A stretch of DNA of 32,543 nt from an uncultured Paracoccaceae bacterium (GTDB lineage: Bacteria; Pseudomonadota; Alphaproteobacteria; Rhodobacterales; Rhodobacteraceae): contig CALILP010000162.1 of NCBI GenBank assembly GCA_938016515.1, positions 1 through 32,543 on the forward strand, read 5' to 3'. The position numbers were made by a program, and so were the translations under genes. This document shows positions 17,268 to 25,589 of the stretch, in pieces. Each line of letters starts with the position of its first letter. Positions within the stretch are counted from its first letter, which is position 1. The notes under the pieces were generated by a model, which saw nothing but the letters and a program-made list of their open reading frames with translations, did no database searches and was not told the DNA's origin.

Positions 17268-18344
17268 ATGACCGCGCCGCGCCTTGAGATCCGCAACCTG
17301 TCCAAGGTGTTCGCTGGCCGAACGGTGGTTGATGACGTCAGTCTGACGGTCATGCCAGGTCAGGTGACTTGCCTGCTGGGGCCGTCGGGTTGCGGAAAAT
17401 CAACGACACTGCGGATGATTGCGGGCGTTGAAAATCAGGACAAGGGCAGCATTCTGGTCGATGGCAATGTCGTCTGCGATCCATCACAGACTGTCCCACC
17501 CGAGGGCCGCTCCATTGGCTTGATGTTTCAGGATTTCGCGCTGTTTCCACACCTGAGCGTCGCGCAAAACGTCGGCTTTGGCTTGCAGGGCACCAAGGCG
17601 GACACTGCCGATAGGGTCGCCAAATTGCTGAACAAAGTGGGCATGTCGCGGCACACGGATGCCTATCCGCATGAACTGTCAGGCGGCGAGCAACAGCGCG
17701 TTGCCCTTGCCCGCGCCATTGCGCCCAAACCCCGCGTGATGTTGATGGACGAGCCGTTTTCCGGCCTTGATGATCGTCTGCGTGACGACATTCGGGATGA
17801 AACGCTTGAAGTCCTCAAAGACGAAGGCAGCGCCGTTCTGCTGGTCACCCACGAACCGGGCGAGGCAATGCGTATGGCCGACGAAATCGCCTTGATGCGC
17901 AACGGCCAAATCGTGCAGCGCGGCGCGCCCTACAATATCTACAACGCGCCAAGAGACATTCAGGCTGCCGCTTTCTTTAGCGATATCAATGTGATCGAGG
18001 GTGAAGTGGAAGGTGCGTTAACCAAAACACCCTTTGGCCAGTTCCTTGCCCCGGGCGTTCCCAACGGAACCAAAGTCAACATCGTGATCCGGCCTCAGCA
18101 TTTGAAGATAGACTTCGACCGCCATGGAAAAGGCCCGAACCCAACGCCAGCCGAAGGCGCACCTGCACGCGGCATCGTGCGTCGGTCGCGGTTCATGGGG
18201 GATGTCTCGCTGGTCGAGTTTGCGATGGACTATGATGGATCAGTCCTCAAGGCGCAGGTTCCATCCGTCTTTTTGCCCAAACCCGGCACACCACTTTGGC
18301 TGATGATCCGCAGGGATCGCTGCTTCGTTTTTCCACAGACCTAG
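17268..18344 (+). CDS. ABC transporter ATP-binding protein, iron(III)/polyamine type (FbpC-like)
   Basis: A cytoplasmic ATPase subunit of the CUT1/FbpC/PotA group, 358 residues. Walker A GPSGCGKST is near 38-46, the signature LSGGEQQR near 138-145 and Walker B VMLMDEP near 157-163. A C-terminal TOBE-type domain (about 240-358) follows. The pattern FFSDINVI after the nucleotide-binding domain favours a ferric-iron transporter. No permease or binding-protein gene is next to it, so the partner must be encoded elsewhere. It begins 59 bases after alkC, with a weak ribosome-binding site. Its stop shares CTAG with the stop of the convergent DUF1289 gene. Confidence 0.9.
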   Translation: MTAPRLEIRNLSKVFAGRTVVDDVSLTVMPGQVTCLLGPSGCGKSTTLRMIAGVENQDKGSILVDGNVVCDPSQTVPPEGRSIGLMFQDFALFPHLSVAQNVGFGLQGTKADTADRVAKLLNKVGMSRHTDAYPHELSGGEQQRVALARAIAPKPRVMLMDEPFSGLDDRLRDDIRDETLEVLKDEGSAVLLVTHEPGEAMRMADEIALMRNGQIVQRGAPYNIYNAPRDIQAAAFFSDINVIEGEVEGALTKTPFGQFLAPGVPNGTKVNIVIRPQHLKIDFDRHGKGPNPTPAEGAPARGIVRRSRFMGDVSLVEFAMDYDGSVLKAQVPSVFLPKPGTPLWLMIRRDRCFVFPQT

Positions 18345-18583
18345 TCGCGGGCCAATCGCCCGGCGCGCCCACCACGCCTTTGCGTCAGCAGGCTTTTGCG
18401 TGAGGGCAACTCTGCCATGATCTGTGACCGCAGGTCGGGGGCCATCTGTGACCAGGCCCCGATCTCATCAATCGTTCTTAGGCATCCGGTACATAGCCGT
18501 GTTTCAGGGTGGATGACGCAGACCTTTACGCAGGGGCTTTCGATCTCGCCGCGTTTCCAGATTTTGTCGGTGCTGTCAGTCAT
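18341..18583 (-). CDS. DUF1289 family Cys-rich protein
   Basis: An 80-residue protein with four Cys (18, 22, 31, 34) in the pattern SPC-x3-C-x8-C-x2-C, followed by RTIDEIGAW. This is the DUF1289 signature; a metal or Fe-S role is suspected from the Cys spacing but not proven. The C terminus is Arg-rich. The ATG overlaps the ruvX stop (ATGA), so it is translationally coupled to ruvX. Confidence 0.9.
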   Translation of the reverse strand: MTDSTDKIWKRGEIESPCVKVCVIHPETRLCTGCLRTIDEIGAWSQMAPDLRSQIMAELPSRKSLLTQRRGGRAGRLARD

Positions 18584-19056
18584 GCCTGATCTTTCATATG
18601 CGCCAGACGGTCCAGCAACCCTTGTAGGATATAGCCGGCGGCTACGTGATCGATGACATCAGCACGACGTTTGCGAGACGTATCCGCCTCAAGCAGTGCA
18701 CGTTCGGCAGCAACGGTCGACAAACGCTCATCCCAATAGGTGATCGGCAGGTCCGTCAGCTTTGTCAGGTTGCGGGCAAAGGCGCGGGTCGCCTGACAGC
18801 GCGGGCCTTCAGAGCCATCCATGTTGCGCGGCAGGCCCAGCACCAACCCCTGCAAGTCCCGCTTTGCGACAATCTCCAACAGCTTGGCCGCATCAACGCC
18901 AAACTTCTTGCGCTTGATCGTCTCTAACGGCGACCCGACATGGCGCATCCCGTCTGATACAGCCACGCCAATTGTGACCGTGCCCAAATCCAGACCGGCA
19001 ATGGCACCAAAAGCGGGCAGGGCCGCTGCAAAGTCCTCGGGTGTTTCGCAGATCAT
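18580..19056 (-). CDS. ruvX: RuvX/YqgF family putative pre-16S rRNA nuclease
   Basis: A 158-residue RNase H-fold protein involved in maturation of the 16S rRNA 5' end; it is also named as a Holliday-junction resolvase. Visible motifs are GLDLGTVTIGVAVSD (21-35, with the catalytic-type Asp23), LVLGLPRNMDGSEG, YWDERLSTVAAE and DVIDHVAAGYILQ near the C terminus. Length is typical. The start overlaps the ccmI stop by four bases and the end overlaps DUF1289 by four bases, giving a compact three-gene operon. Confidence 0.95.
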   Translation of the reverse strand: MICETPEDFAAALPAFGAIAGLDLGTVTIGVAVSDGMRHVGSPLETIKRKKFGVDAAKLLEIVAKRDLQGLVLGLPRNMDGSEGPRCQATRAFARNLTKLTDLPITYWDERLSTVAAERALLEADTSRKRRADVIDHVAAGYILQGLLDRLAHMKDQA

Positions 19057-20246
19057 TGGGACAAACCAGCCCGCATTGCGGCCTCGTCCAGAACCGCCAA
19101 TGCCTCTTGGGACGCGCCAAAAACACCGCGCGCCTCTGCCAGAATGTCTTTGGCGTCATCGGTGCGGCCCACAACGCCATATGCGACAATCAGCCGGGCC
19201 CATTGGGTGACGGGCCCACCTTGGGTGGCCAGGCGATCGGCCAGGCTGGCGATCATGCCGCTGATCATCTCAGCGCGGGCATCGTCGTCAAGATCTTGCG
19301 ACGCCAGCACATCCTCCATCGCCAGTTCCTGCGGGTCTGGTGGGGTGTAGGTGATGCCAGCGCGGGCGGCAGTCATTTCGACCTGACGGCGGGCCATCGC
19401 AAGGTGAAAGGTCTCACCGGCACCGGCTTCCAGTATGCTGCGCCACAGCTGCAAAGCGCGATCCGGGCGGTCGGTCTGGTCGAACAGTGCGCCAAGGTAA
19501 TAGCGGCCGGGAATGCTTTGGGGGTTCACACGCAGGATTTCACGCACGACCACCTCGGTCTCGGGTGAGATAAAACCGTCTGCGGCGGCCACCAGCAGAT
19601 CAGCGTGGCGGACAAGATCATCGACAGTGGCGGCATCGGCCTTGATCGCGATCACCCGAGCCTGTGCGGCAGCAGCAGCGGCATAGTCACGCAACTGGCT
19701 TTCGTGGAAGGCCAGCAACTCCCATCCACGCAGGTCATCGGGACGCAAAGGGACCAGCGTGCGCAATTGTTCAACTGACACCAGATAGTCCTCGGGGACA
19801 TCGGGCGGATCGAGCTGGGGGGCCGCGGCCTCGGCCTCTTGCTGAGAGGGGCGGTTCTCGCGGGCCTCGTCACCCAAAGCGATACGGGTCTTCAGGGGCA
19901 GATCGGCATAGCCCGGCGCACCCAATGACCAATAGGTCACCCCGGCCAAGCCAACAACAGCCAGGGCAGTCACCGCAGCAACGGGGCGCGTGATCGGGCT
20001 TTCCGAAACAGCATGGCTTTGGTTGGCGGTCGCAATCAAACGACGGGCGATTTCGGCCTTGGCGCGTTCGGCATCTTCCGGGGCCACAACATCTCGGGCG
20101 ACATCACGATCCACTTCGGCCAGCTGGGCCTTATACAAGGCGATCTGCGGGTCTTCTGCCTCGATCTGTGGCGGCCGGAACATCGGCACAACGATCATAG
20201 CCGTCACAGCGACAGTCAGCAGGCAGCAAATGATCCAAAACGTCAT
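19053..20246 (-). CDS. ccmI: c-type cytochrome biogenesis protein CcmI
   Basis: CcmI handles apocytochrome c before haem ligation at the cytoplasmic membrane. The 397-residue protein has a membrane helix at about 2-20, a cytoplasmic loop with Lys/Arg and Glu/Asp-rich coiled region, a second helix near 92-110 and a periplasmic part with TPR-like helical repeats (about 150-390). The opening MTFWIICCLL and LYKAQLAEVDRD match the family. The ATG has GAAGGA about six bases upstream. It is separate from the other ccm genes here. Divergent from soxB. Confidence 0.92.
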   Translation of the reverse strand: MTFWIICCLLTVAVTAMIVVPMFRPPQIEAEDPQIALYKAQLAEVDRDVARDVVAPEDAERAKAEIARRLIATANQSHAVSESPITRPVAAVTALAVVGLAGVTYWSLGAPGYADLPLKTRIALGDEARENRPSQQEAEAAAPQLDPPDVPEDYLVSVEQLRTLVPLRPDDLRGWELLAFHESQLRDYAAAAAAQARVIAIKADAATVDDLVRHADLLVAAADGFISPETEVVVREILRVNPQSIPGRYYLGALFDQTDRPDRALQLWRSILEAGAGETFHLAMARRQVEMTAARAGITYTPPDPQELAMEDVLASQDLDDDARAEMISGMIASLADRLATQGGPVTQWARLIVAYGVVGRTDDAKDILAEARGVFGASQEALAVLDEAAMRAGLSQ

Positions 20247-20462
20247 GGTGGTCCTTCGGAATGGGCCGTGAATTCCCCCCTACCTAACCCCCTTCATCGG
20301 TGGCGAAAAGAGGATGCGACATCACGAGCATGACAGGACCGAAACCGACACCCGCAGAATGTCGCAAAACCGATACTTTCCGCCGCAGGCAGTATCCTTT
20401 CCACCGGGCCTCCGGTCCACTAACGATGTCAGGTACGACGCCACGCTGAAGGGCCACCCGGG
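20247..20462. promoter_or_regulatory. divergent intergenic region between ccmI and soxB
   Basis: 216 bases that must carry the promoters of both the ccmI operon and soxB. A five-base dyad CGACA-N9-TGTCG at 20346-20364, and a related pair of stretches (GAAACCGACA at 20341 and CAAAACCGATA at 20365), are the only order I see. They might bind a regulator of sarcosine use. No convincing -35/-10 pair was found. Confidence 0.35.
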
Positions 20463-21707
20463 ATGAAACGGTATTCTGCATTTGCAATCGCGCGCGAAGC
20501 CTTGCGCCACCACTCAGGCTGGGAGCGTGCCTGGGCCAAGCGTCCGCCGAAAAAGCACTACGATGCGATCATCGTTGGGGCAGGCGGGCACGGTCTGGCG
20601 ACGGCTTATTACCTGGGCAAGAATTTCGGGATCACCAAAGTGGCGATCATCGAAAAGGGCTGGCTGGGCGGCGGCAACACTGGTCGGAACACTACGATTA
20701 TCCGGTCCAACTATCTGCAGGACCCGTCAGCAGCGATCTACGAAAAAGCGCGCAGCCTGTACGAGACGCTGTCCCAAGACCTCAACTACAACATCATGTT
20801 CAGCCCCCGTGGTGTGATCATGCTCGCCCAGACGCATCACGAAGTACGGGGTTATCAGCGGACAGCCCACGCGAATTCCCTGCAAGGGGTCACAACCGAA
20901 TGGATCGGGCCGAACCGGGTCAAAGAGCTTTGCCCGATCATGAACATCGATGGTCCGCGCTATCCAGTCCTTGGTGGGTTGTGGCAGGCGCGGGGCGGTA
21001 CGGCGCGCCATGACGCCGTAGCATGGGGCTATGCACGGGCATGTTCGGACATGGGCATGGACATCATCCAGAAGTGCGAAGTCACCGGCGTCAAGCAAGA
21101 GGGCGGCAAGGTAACCGGTGTAGAAACCAGCCAAGGCGACATCAGCTGCAACAAGCTGGGCATGGTTGTTGCGGGTCACGCATCTGTCCTGGCCGAAAAA
21201 GCGGGCTTCCGTCTGCCCATCGAATCTGTGGCCCTGCAGGCGCTCGTGTCAGAGCCGATCAAACCCTGCATGGACATCGTCGTGATGGCCAACACTGTGC
21301 ACGGCTACCTGTCGCAATCCGACAAGGGCGAGATGGTCATCGGGGGCGGAACCGACGGCTACAACAACTACACCCAGCGCGGGTCTTTCCACCACGTTGA
21401 AGAAACGGTGCGGGCCTTGGTCGAAACCTTCCCGATGTTGTCCCGGCTCAAGATGTTGCGGCAATGGGGCGGGATCGTGGATGTCACGGGGGACCGGTCG
21501 CCGATCCTGTCGAAGACGCCGGTGGATGGCATTTTTGTGAACTGTGGCTGGGGGACAGGCGGGTTCAAAGCTATTCCGGGATCCGGCTGGGCCATGGCAG
21601 AGCTGATGGCGAAAGGACAGTCGCCGCTGACAGAAGAATTCAGCATGTACCGATTCCGCGAAGGCAAGTTTATCGATGAAAGCGTGGCAGCCGGGGTGGC
21701 TCACTAA
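20463..21707 (+). CDS. soxB: sarcosine oxidase subunit beta
   Basis: SoxB carries FAD and the covalent FMN of heterotetrameric sarcosine oxidase and oxidises sarcosine. The 414 residues match the family. The dinucleotide-binding motif is VGAGGHGLATAYYL (38-51). GGTARHDAVAW (178-188) contains His183, the likely covalent FMN site by comparison with known beta subunits. The C-terminal GCGWGTGGFKAIPGSG-like stretch (about 359-374) matches the DAO fold. The start has GAAGGG ten bases upstream. In relatives soxD follows directly; here soxD begins 550 bases later. Confidence 0.96.
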   Translation: MKRYSAFAIAREALRHHSGWERAWAKRPPKKHYDAIIVGAGGHGLATAYYLGKNFGITKVAIIEKGWLGGGNTGRNTTIIRSNYLQDPSAAIYEKARSLYETLSQDLNYNIMFSPRGVIMLAQTHHEVRGYQRTAHANSLQGVTTEWIGPNRVKELCPIMNIDGPRYPVLGGLWQARGGTARHDAVAWGYARACSDMGMDIIQKCEVTGVKQEGGKVTGVETSQGDISCNKLGMVVAGHASVLAEKAGFRLPIESVALQALVSEPIKPCMDIVVMANTVHGYLSQSDKGEMVIGGGTDGYNNYTQRGSFHHVEETVRALVETFPMLSRLKMLRQWGGIVDVTGDRSPILSKTPVDGIFVNCGWGTGGFKAIPGSGWAMAELMAKGQSPLTEEFSMYRFREGKFIDESVAAGVAH

Positions 21708-21939
21708 TGGTTACGAAGGACGATTCCCTGCCGGGCGCAGCCTCGCATAAACTCCGCTATACAACAATAGATTGTATTCCTGATTTGTATACATCCATAG
21801 GGTTATCGGCGCTTTTCGGCGCAGTCAGGTCTTGGCTTTCGGCCAAGGATTGCGCATTGCCCTCTAAGGTCCCGGTCCGGTTGTGTAATTCCGATGTCAT
21901 GCCTAACGTCATTGTTGGGTGGGCAGAACGGAAGGCAAC
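21708..21939. promoter_or_regulatory. intergenic region after soxB with repeated TTGTAT half-sites
   Basis: At 21759-21794, ATACAA is followed by TTGTAT (21772-21777) and again TTGTAT (21785-21790), 13 bases apart. The second is part of TTGTATACAT, close to the palindrome TTGTATACAA recognised by several GntR-family regulators. A hairpin CTTGGC-TTTCG-GCCAAG lies at 21831-21847. The stretch is AT-rich compared with its surroundings. An operator or promoter for the next gene is an inference. Confidence 0.4.
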
Positions 21940-22113
21940 ATGGTCGATTTCTCATCTCCCAGACGCGCCACAAGAAGTTCCCGCGGAAATGGCCTGTTTG
22001 TCGCGGCACTACTTCTTATTGGTGTCGTGGCGTATGCCCTGCTCGAAAACACGATCCGCTCCCCAGGCGGTGAATCCAGCGGTGCATCTCTCACGGAAAC
22101 CGCACCCAACTAG
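21940..22113 (+). CDS. small single-pass membrane protein of unknown function
   Basis: A 57-residue open frame: an Arg/Ser-rich N terminus (about 1-18), one membrane helix (GLFVAALLLIGVVAYALL, about 25-42) and a polar tail. Topology by the positive-inside rule would put the N terminus in the cytoplasm. GGAAGG lies four bases before the ATG, good support for real translation; upstream in-frame starts lack this. It sits inside the sox locus between soxB and soxD. I know no named family for it. Confidence 0.6.
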   Translation: MVDFSSPRRATRSSRGNGLFVAALLLIGVVAYALLENTIRSPGGESSGASLTETAPN

Positions 22114-22124
22114 GACACGTGTCC
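22113..22124. repeat. perfect 12-bp palindrome
   Basis: GGACACGTGTCC, beginning at the last base of the small gene's stop codon. Could be an operator or the end of a stem. Confidence 0.5.
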
Positions 22125-22137
22125 CTCACACACCCCC

Positions 22138-22175
22138 GAATACGGGCGGTTGCTTTATAGCTGCCGCCCCTATTC
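22138..22175. other. interrupted inverted repeat (stem-loop) upstream of soxD
   Basis: Arms GAATA-c-GGGCGG-tt-GC and GC-tg-CCGCCC-c-TATTC enclose a TTTATA loop: 13 paired positions with two small mismatched sites. It follows the small membrane-protein gene by 24 bases. No T-run follows, so a simple terminator is unlikely; an RNA-processing or stability element is possible. Confidence 0.5.
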
Positions 22176-22191
22176 ACGTGCATCGGTGGCA

Positions 22192-22216
22192 TACGCGCGG
22201 TGTACGCGCGGTGTAC
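22192..22216 (+). repeat. 11-bp tandem repeat
   Basis: TACGCGCGGTG occurs twice in a row, then TAC. It runs into the palindrome at 22211-22227. Confidence 0.6.
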
Positions 22217-22227
22217 AAGTTGTGCAC
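22211..22227. promoter_or_regulatory. candidate operator upstream of soxD
   Basis: GTGTACAA-G-TTGTGCAC, eight-base arms with one mismatch, 31 bases before the soxD start. The arms resemble the TTGTAT/ATACAA half-sites found after soxB, which hints at a shared regulator. Confidence 0.4.
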
Positions 22228-22257
22228 ACCTTTTTCCCACAGTTTGAAGGCCGGACC

Positions 22258-22587
22258 ATGCTGATTTTGCACTGTCCTTGTTGCGGCGTTGACGCCGACG
22301 AAACCGATCTGCACCCCGGCGGTGAGGCGCATCTGAAACGCTACGGACCCGAGTCTTCGGATGCTGATTTTGAAGGGTATCTCTTCGTGCGAAAGAACCC
22401 CAAAGGTGTGCATTTGGAACGCTGGCGTCACGCCTACGGCTGCGGAAAGTGGTTCCTTGCGGCGCGTTGCACGGTGACGTTGCAAGTGTTTGGCACCTAT
22501 CCGGCACAAACGCTGGAACCGCCCGCAGACGTGCAAGACAAAATCCGCGCCGTACACCCCGATTGGGTCTGGGAAGGCACAGCATGA
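22258..22587 (+). CDS. soxD: sarcosine oxidase subunit delta
   Basis: SoxD is the small zinc-binding subunit of heterotetrameric sarcosine oxidase. The 109 residues have the usual Cys6, Cys9, His58 and Cys62 pattern (HCPCCG and RHAYGCGKWF) for one zinc ion. Length is typical. The ATG has GAAGG eight bases upstream; the open frame extends 36 codons further but this start matches the family. Its stop overlaps the soxA start by four bases. Confidence 0.95.
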   Translation: MLILHCPCCGVDADETDLHPGGEAHLKRYGPESSDADFEGYLFVRKNPKGVHLERWRHAYGCGKWFLAARCTVTLQVFGTYPAQTLEPPADVQDKIRAVHPDWVWEGTA

Positions 22588-25500
22588 GCACTCGTTTGTC
22601 CACCGCCGGTCGCTTGATAGACCGCAGTAAACCGCTAAGATTTTCTTTTAATGGCAAGCGTTTAAAGGGATACGCAGGGGATACGCTTGCCTCTGCCTTG
22701 CTGGCAAACGACCAAATGTTGGTCGGGCGCTCTTTCAAATATCACAGGCCGCGCGGCATCGTTTCTGCTGGCGCGGAAGAGCCGAATGCCCTGATGAACA
22801 TGGGCGAAGGGGCAGCGTTCGAGCCGAACCAAAGGGCTACAACCACGCCACTGCATGATGGCCTGAAAGCCGAAAGCCAGAACCACTGGCCGTCGCTGGA
22901 ATTCGACGTGGGTGCGATCAATACGCATCTGTCGCGGTTCCTCCCTGCTGGTTTCTACTACAAAATGTTCATTCACCCGCGTCCCTTGTGGAAGCACGTG
23001 TACGAACCTTTCATCCGTAAATCAGCGGGCTTGGGCAAAGCGCCAACCGAGAAAGACACCGACACCTACGAACATTACCATGCCTTCGTTGACGTCCTGA
23101 TCGTCGGCGGCGGTATCGCGGGCCTCTCTGCTGCCTTGGCAGCAGGGCACGCAGGCGCGCGGGTGCTGCTTTTGGAACAAACCGAAAGCTGGGGTGGCCG
23201 TGCTGCGGTAGATATGCCGCAGATCGAAGGCAAGGCTGCAACCGATTGGATTAATGAGACAATCTCTACTTTGGATGCGATGCCGAACGTTCGGATGCGG
23301 CTGTCTTGCATGGGGTCTGGGGTCTACGATCACGGTTACGCACTGGCTTATGAGCATCTGCACGAAGGCGGCCACACAGGTCCGCGTCATCGCCTTTGGC
23401 GGATCCGTGCGCAGCAAATCGTCACAGCCACAGGCGCGATCGAACGGCCTTTATCATTCGCAGGCAACGACTTGCCGGGCGTTCTTCTTGCCGCGGCGGT
23501 CCGCGATTACGCGGTGAATTTCGGGGTCTCGTTGGGGGATCGGACGGTTGTTGTGACCAACAACGATGACGCGTATCGGACGGCTTTGGTCCTCAATGAA
23601 TTGGGCCTTGAGATCCCTGCGATCATTGACGCACGTGCTGACGCAGACGGCCCCTTGGTGCGTGCAGCGCGTGAAGCGGGCATTCGGGTTGAGACCTCGA
23701 AGGGTATCGCGAAAGTGAAGGGCGGCAAACGTGTCACGGGCGTTGCAATCTGCGCACAAGCCGGTGAAGGCGCGATTCTGGAAGAGATTTCCTGCGATTG
23801 CGTTGCCATGTCCGGCGGCTGGTCGCCGGTTGTGCATCTTTGGTCTCATTGCGGCGGCAAGCTCAACTGGGACGTCGAACAAGCCATGTTCCGGCCTGAT
23901 GCGGATCGTCCGCCTTTGAGTGCAGACGGTCAAGGTTTTGTCCTACCAGCCGGTACAGCCAATGGTCATTTGTTCACAACCGAAGTCCTGTCTGATGCCT
24001 TTGCAGCGGGACTCGCAGCTGCGGTTGCTGCAGGCGCAAAAGGCAAGGCAGTCGCTGCCCCTGAAGGCTATGACGAGGCGCAAGAGCCGATTCAGCCCGT
24101 TTGGCTGATGCCGCAAGGGGCCAAGCAAGAATTGCGGGCGAAAGCGTGGCTGGATTTCCAGAATGACGTGAAGGTGTCCGACGTCCAACTTGCAGCCCAA
24201 GAAGGTTTTGAAAGTGTCGAACATGCCAAGCGATACACCACTTTAGGGATGGCAACTGATCAAGGTAAGTTGAGTAACATCAACGGATTGGCTGTTCTTT
24301 CGAAAGCGCTGGACAGCGATATTCCGGATGTTGGTACAACGACTTTCCGCCCGCCATATACGCCGATTTCCTTAGGCGCGATTGCCGGTGTGGCGAAGAA
24401 TGATCTGTTCCAACCTATTCGCAAAACCCCGATGCATGATTGGCACGCGGCCAACGGTGCGGATTTTGAACCGGTTGGGCATTGGCGCAGGCCTTACGCC
24501 TTTGTGCGCAGCGGCGAGACAGTCCACGATGCTGTGAACCGAGAGGTCAGAAATACCCGCGAAAACATTGGGTTGCTGGACGCATCTACACTAGGAAAGC
24601 TGATTGTCAGCGGGCCCGATGCGGGCAAGTTCCTGGATATGATGTACACCAACATGATGTCGACGCTGCCGGTCGGGAAATGTCGGTACGGCCTGATGTG
24701 TTCCGAAAACGGATTTCTGTCAGACGATGGTGTTGTGGCCCGGATTGATGAGCAGACATGGCTTTGCCACACGACCACCGGCGGGGCTGATCGTATTCAC
24801 GGCTGGATGGAAGACTGGCTGCAGTGCGAGTGGTGGGGCTGGCAGGTCTATGTGTCCAACGTGACCGAGCAATTGGCGCAGGTCGCGGTTGTCGGCCCGA
24901 AAGCGCGTCAGTTGCTGGAAAAGCTGGGTGGCATGGATGTCTCGAAAGAGACCTTGCCGTTTATGCAGTGGAAAGATGGCACCTTGGGTGACTTTAACGT
25001 TCGGGTCTACCGCATTAGTTTTTCAGGGGAATTGTCCTACGAGATCGCCGTGGATGCGTCGCAGGGCCGTGCGTTTTGGGATGCGCTGCTCGCCGCTGGG
25101 GAAGAGTTCGGGATCATGCCGTACGGCACCGAGGCCCTGCATATCATGCGGGCCGAAAAGGGCTTTATCATGATCGGCGATGAAACGGATGGGACTGTCA
25201 TTCCGCAAGACCTGAATTTGCACTGGGCCTTGTCGAAGAAGAAGGACGACTACCTTGGCAAGCGGGCCCAACAGCGCAGCCATATGGCCGATCCAAACCG
25301 GTGGAAGCTAGTGGGTTTGGAGACGGTAGACGGATCGGTTTTGCCTGATGGGGCTTATGCCAAATCCGCCGGCACCAATGACAATGGCCAGCAAAATACC
25401 GAAGGCCGTGTGACCTCGACCTATTATTCACCGACGCTTCAGAAGGGCATCGCTATGGGCTTGGTTCACATGGGGCCGGATCGCATGGGCGAGGTCCTGA

Positions 25501-25589
25501 CGTTTACCAATACTGACGGTGCACCCGTGCAGGTAAAAATTGTTGATCAGGTGTTTTATGACCCTGAGGGGGAGAAGCAGAATGTCTAA
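22584..25589 (+). CDS. soxA: sarcosine oxidase subunit alpha
   Basis: SoxA binds NAD and tetrahydrofolate and channels the methylene group to folate. The 1001 residues match the family. Order: an N-terminal ferredoxin-like domain (about 15-110, containing FSFNGKRLKGYAGDTLASAL), a FAD/NAD(P)-binding module with VLIVGGGIAGLSAALAAGHAG (about 171-191), a linker, then a GcvT-like aminomethyltransferase domain (about 600-1000) with GLLDASTLGKLIVSGPDA and GTEALHIMRAEKGF near 845-858. The start is the ATGA overlap with soxD; an upstream in-frame extension inside soxD is not family-like. Confidence 0.96.
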   Translation: MSTRLSTAGRLIDRSKPLRFSFNGKRLKGYAGDTLASALLANDQMLVGRSFKYHRPRGIVSAGAEEPNALMNMGEGAAFEPNQRATTTPLHDGLKAESQNHWPSLEFDVGAINTHLSRFLPAGFYYKMFIHPRPLWKHVYEPFIRKSAGLGKAPTEKDTDTYEHYHAFVDVLIVGGGIAGLSAALAAGHAGARVLLLEQTESWGGRAAVDMPQIEGKAATDWINETISTLDAMPNVRMRLSCMGSGVYDHGYALAYEHLHEGGHTGPRHRLWRIRAQQIVTATGAIERPLSFAGNDLPGVLLAAAVRDYAVNFGVSLGDRTVVVTNNDDAYRTALVLNELGLEIPAIIDARADADGPLVRAAREAGIRVETSKGIAKVKGGKRVTGVAICAQAGEGAILEEISCDCVAMSGGWSPVVHLWSHCGGKLNWDVEQAMFRPDADRPPLSADGQGFVLPAGTANGHLFTTEVLSDAFAAGLAAAVAAGAKGKAVAAPEGYDEAQEPIQPVWLMPQGAKQELRAKAWLDFQNDVKVSDVQLAAQEGFESVEHAKRYTTLGMATDQGKLSNINGLAVLSKALDSDIPDVGTTTFRPPYTPISLGAIAGVAKNDLFQPIRKTPMHDWHAANGADFEPVGHWRRPYAFVRSGETVHDAVNREVRNTRENIGLLDASTLGKLIVSGPDAGKFLDMMYTNMMSTLPVGKCRYGLMCSENGFLSDDGVVARIDEQTWLCHTTTGGADRIHGWMEDWLQCEWWGWQVYVSNVTEQLAQVAVVGPKARQLLEKLGGMDVSKETLPFMQWKDGTLGDFNVRVYRISFSGELSYEIAVDASQGRAFWDALLAAGEEFGIMPYGTEALHIMRAEKGFIMIGDETDGTVIPQDLNLHWALSKKKDDYLGKRAQQRSHMADPNRWKLVGLETVDGSVLPDGAYAKSAGTNDNGQQNTEGRVTSTYYSPTLQKGIAMGLVHMGPDRMGEVLTFTNTDGAPVQVKIVDQVFYDPEGEKQNV

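Noticed and set aside
13740-18344. Element, Hint protein, SDR, AlkC and ABC ATPase as one new defence or mobile island
   Set aside because: The genes differ in direction, have no integrase, nuclease or toxin, and flanking genes look like ordinary chromosome; only the 383-bp element shows insertion evidence.
22192-22227. CRISPR-like repeat
   Set aside because: Only two adjacent 11-bp copies without spacers, and no cas genes.
21707-22264. 185-codon open frame starting at the soxB stop (TAATG) and running to the soxD start
   Set aside because: Composition and sequence are not protein-like, it covers the repeats and dyads, and it overlaps in another frame the better-supported small membrane gene and the soxD start.
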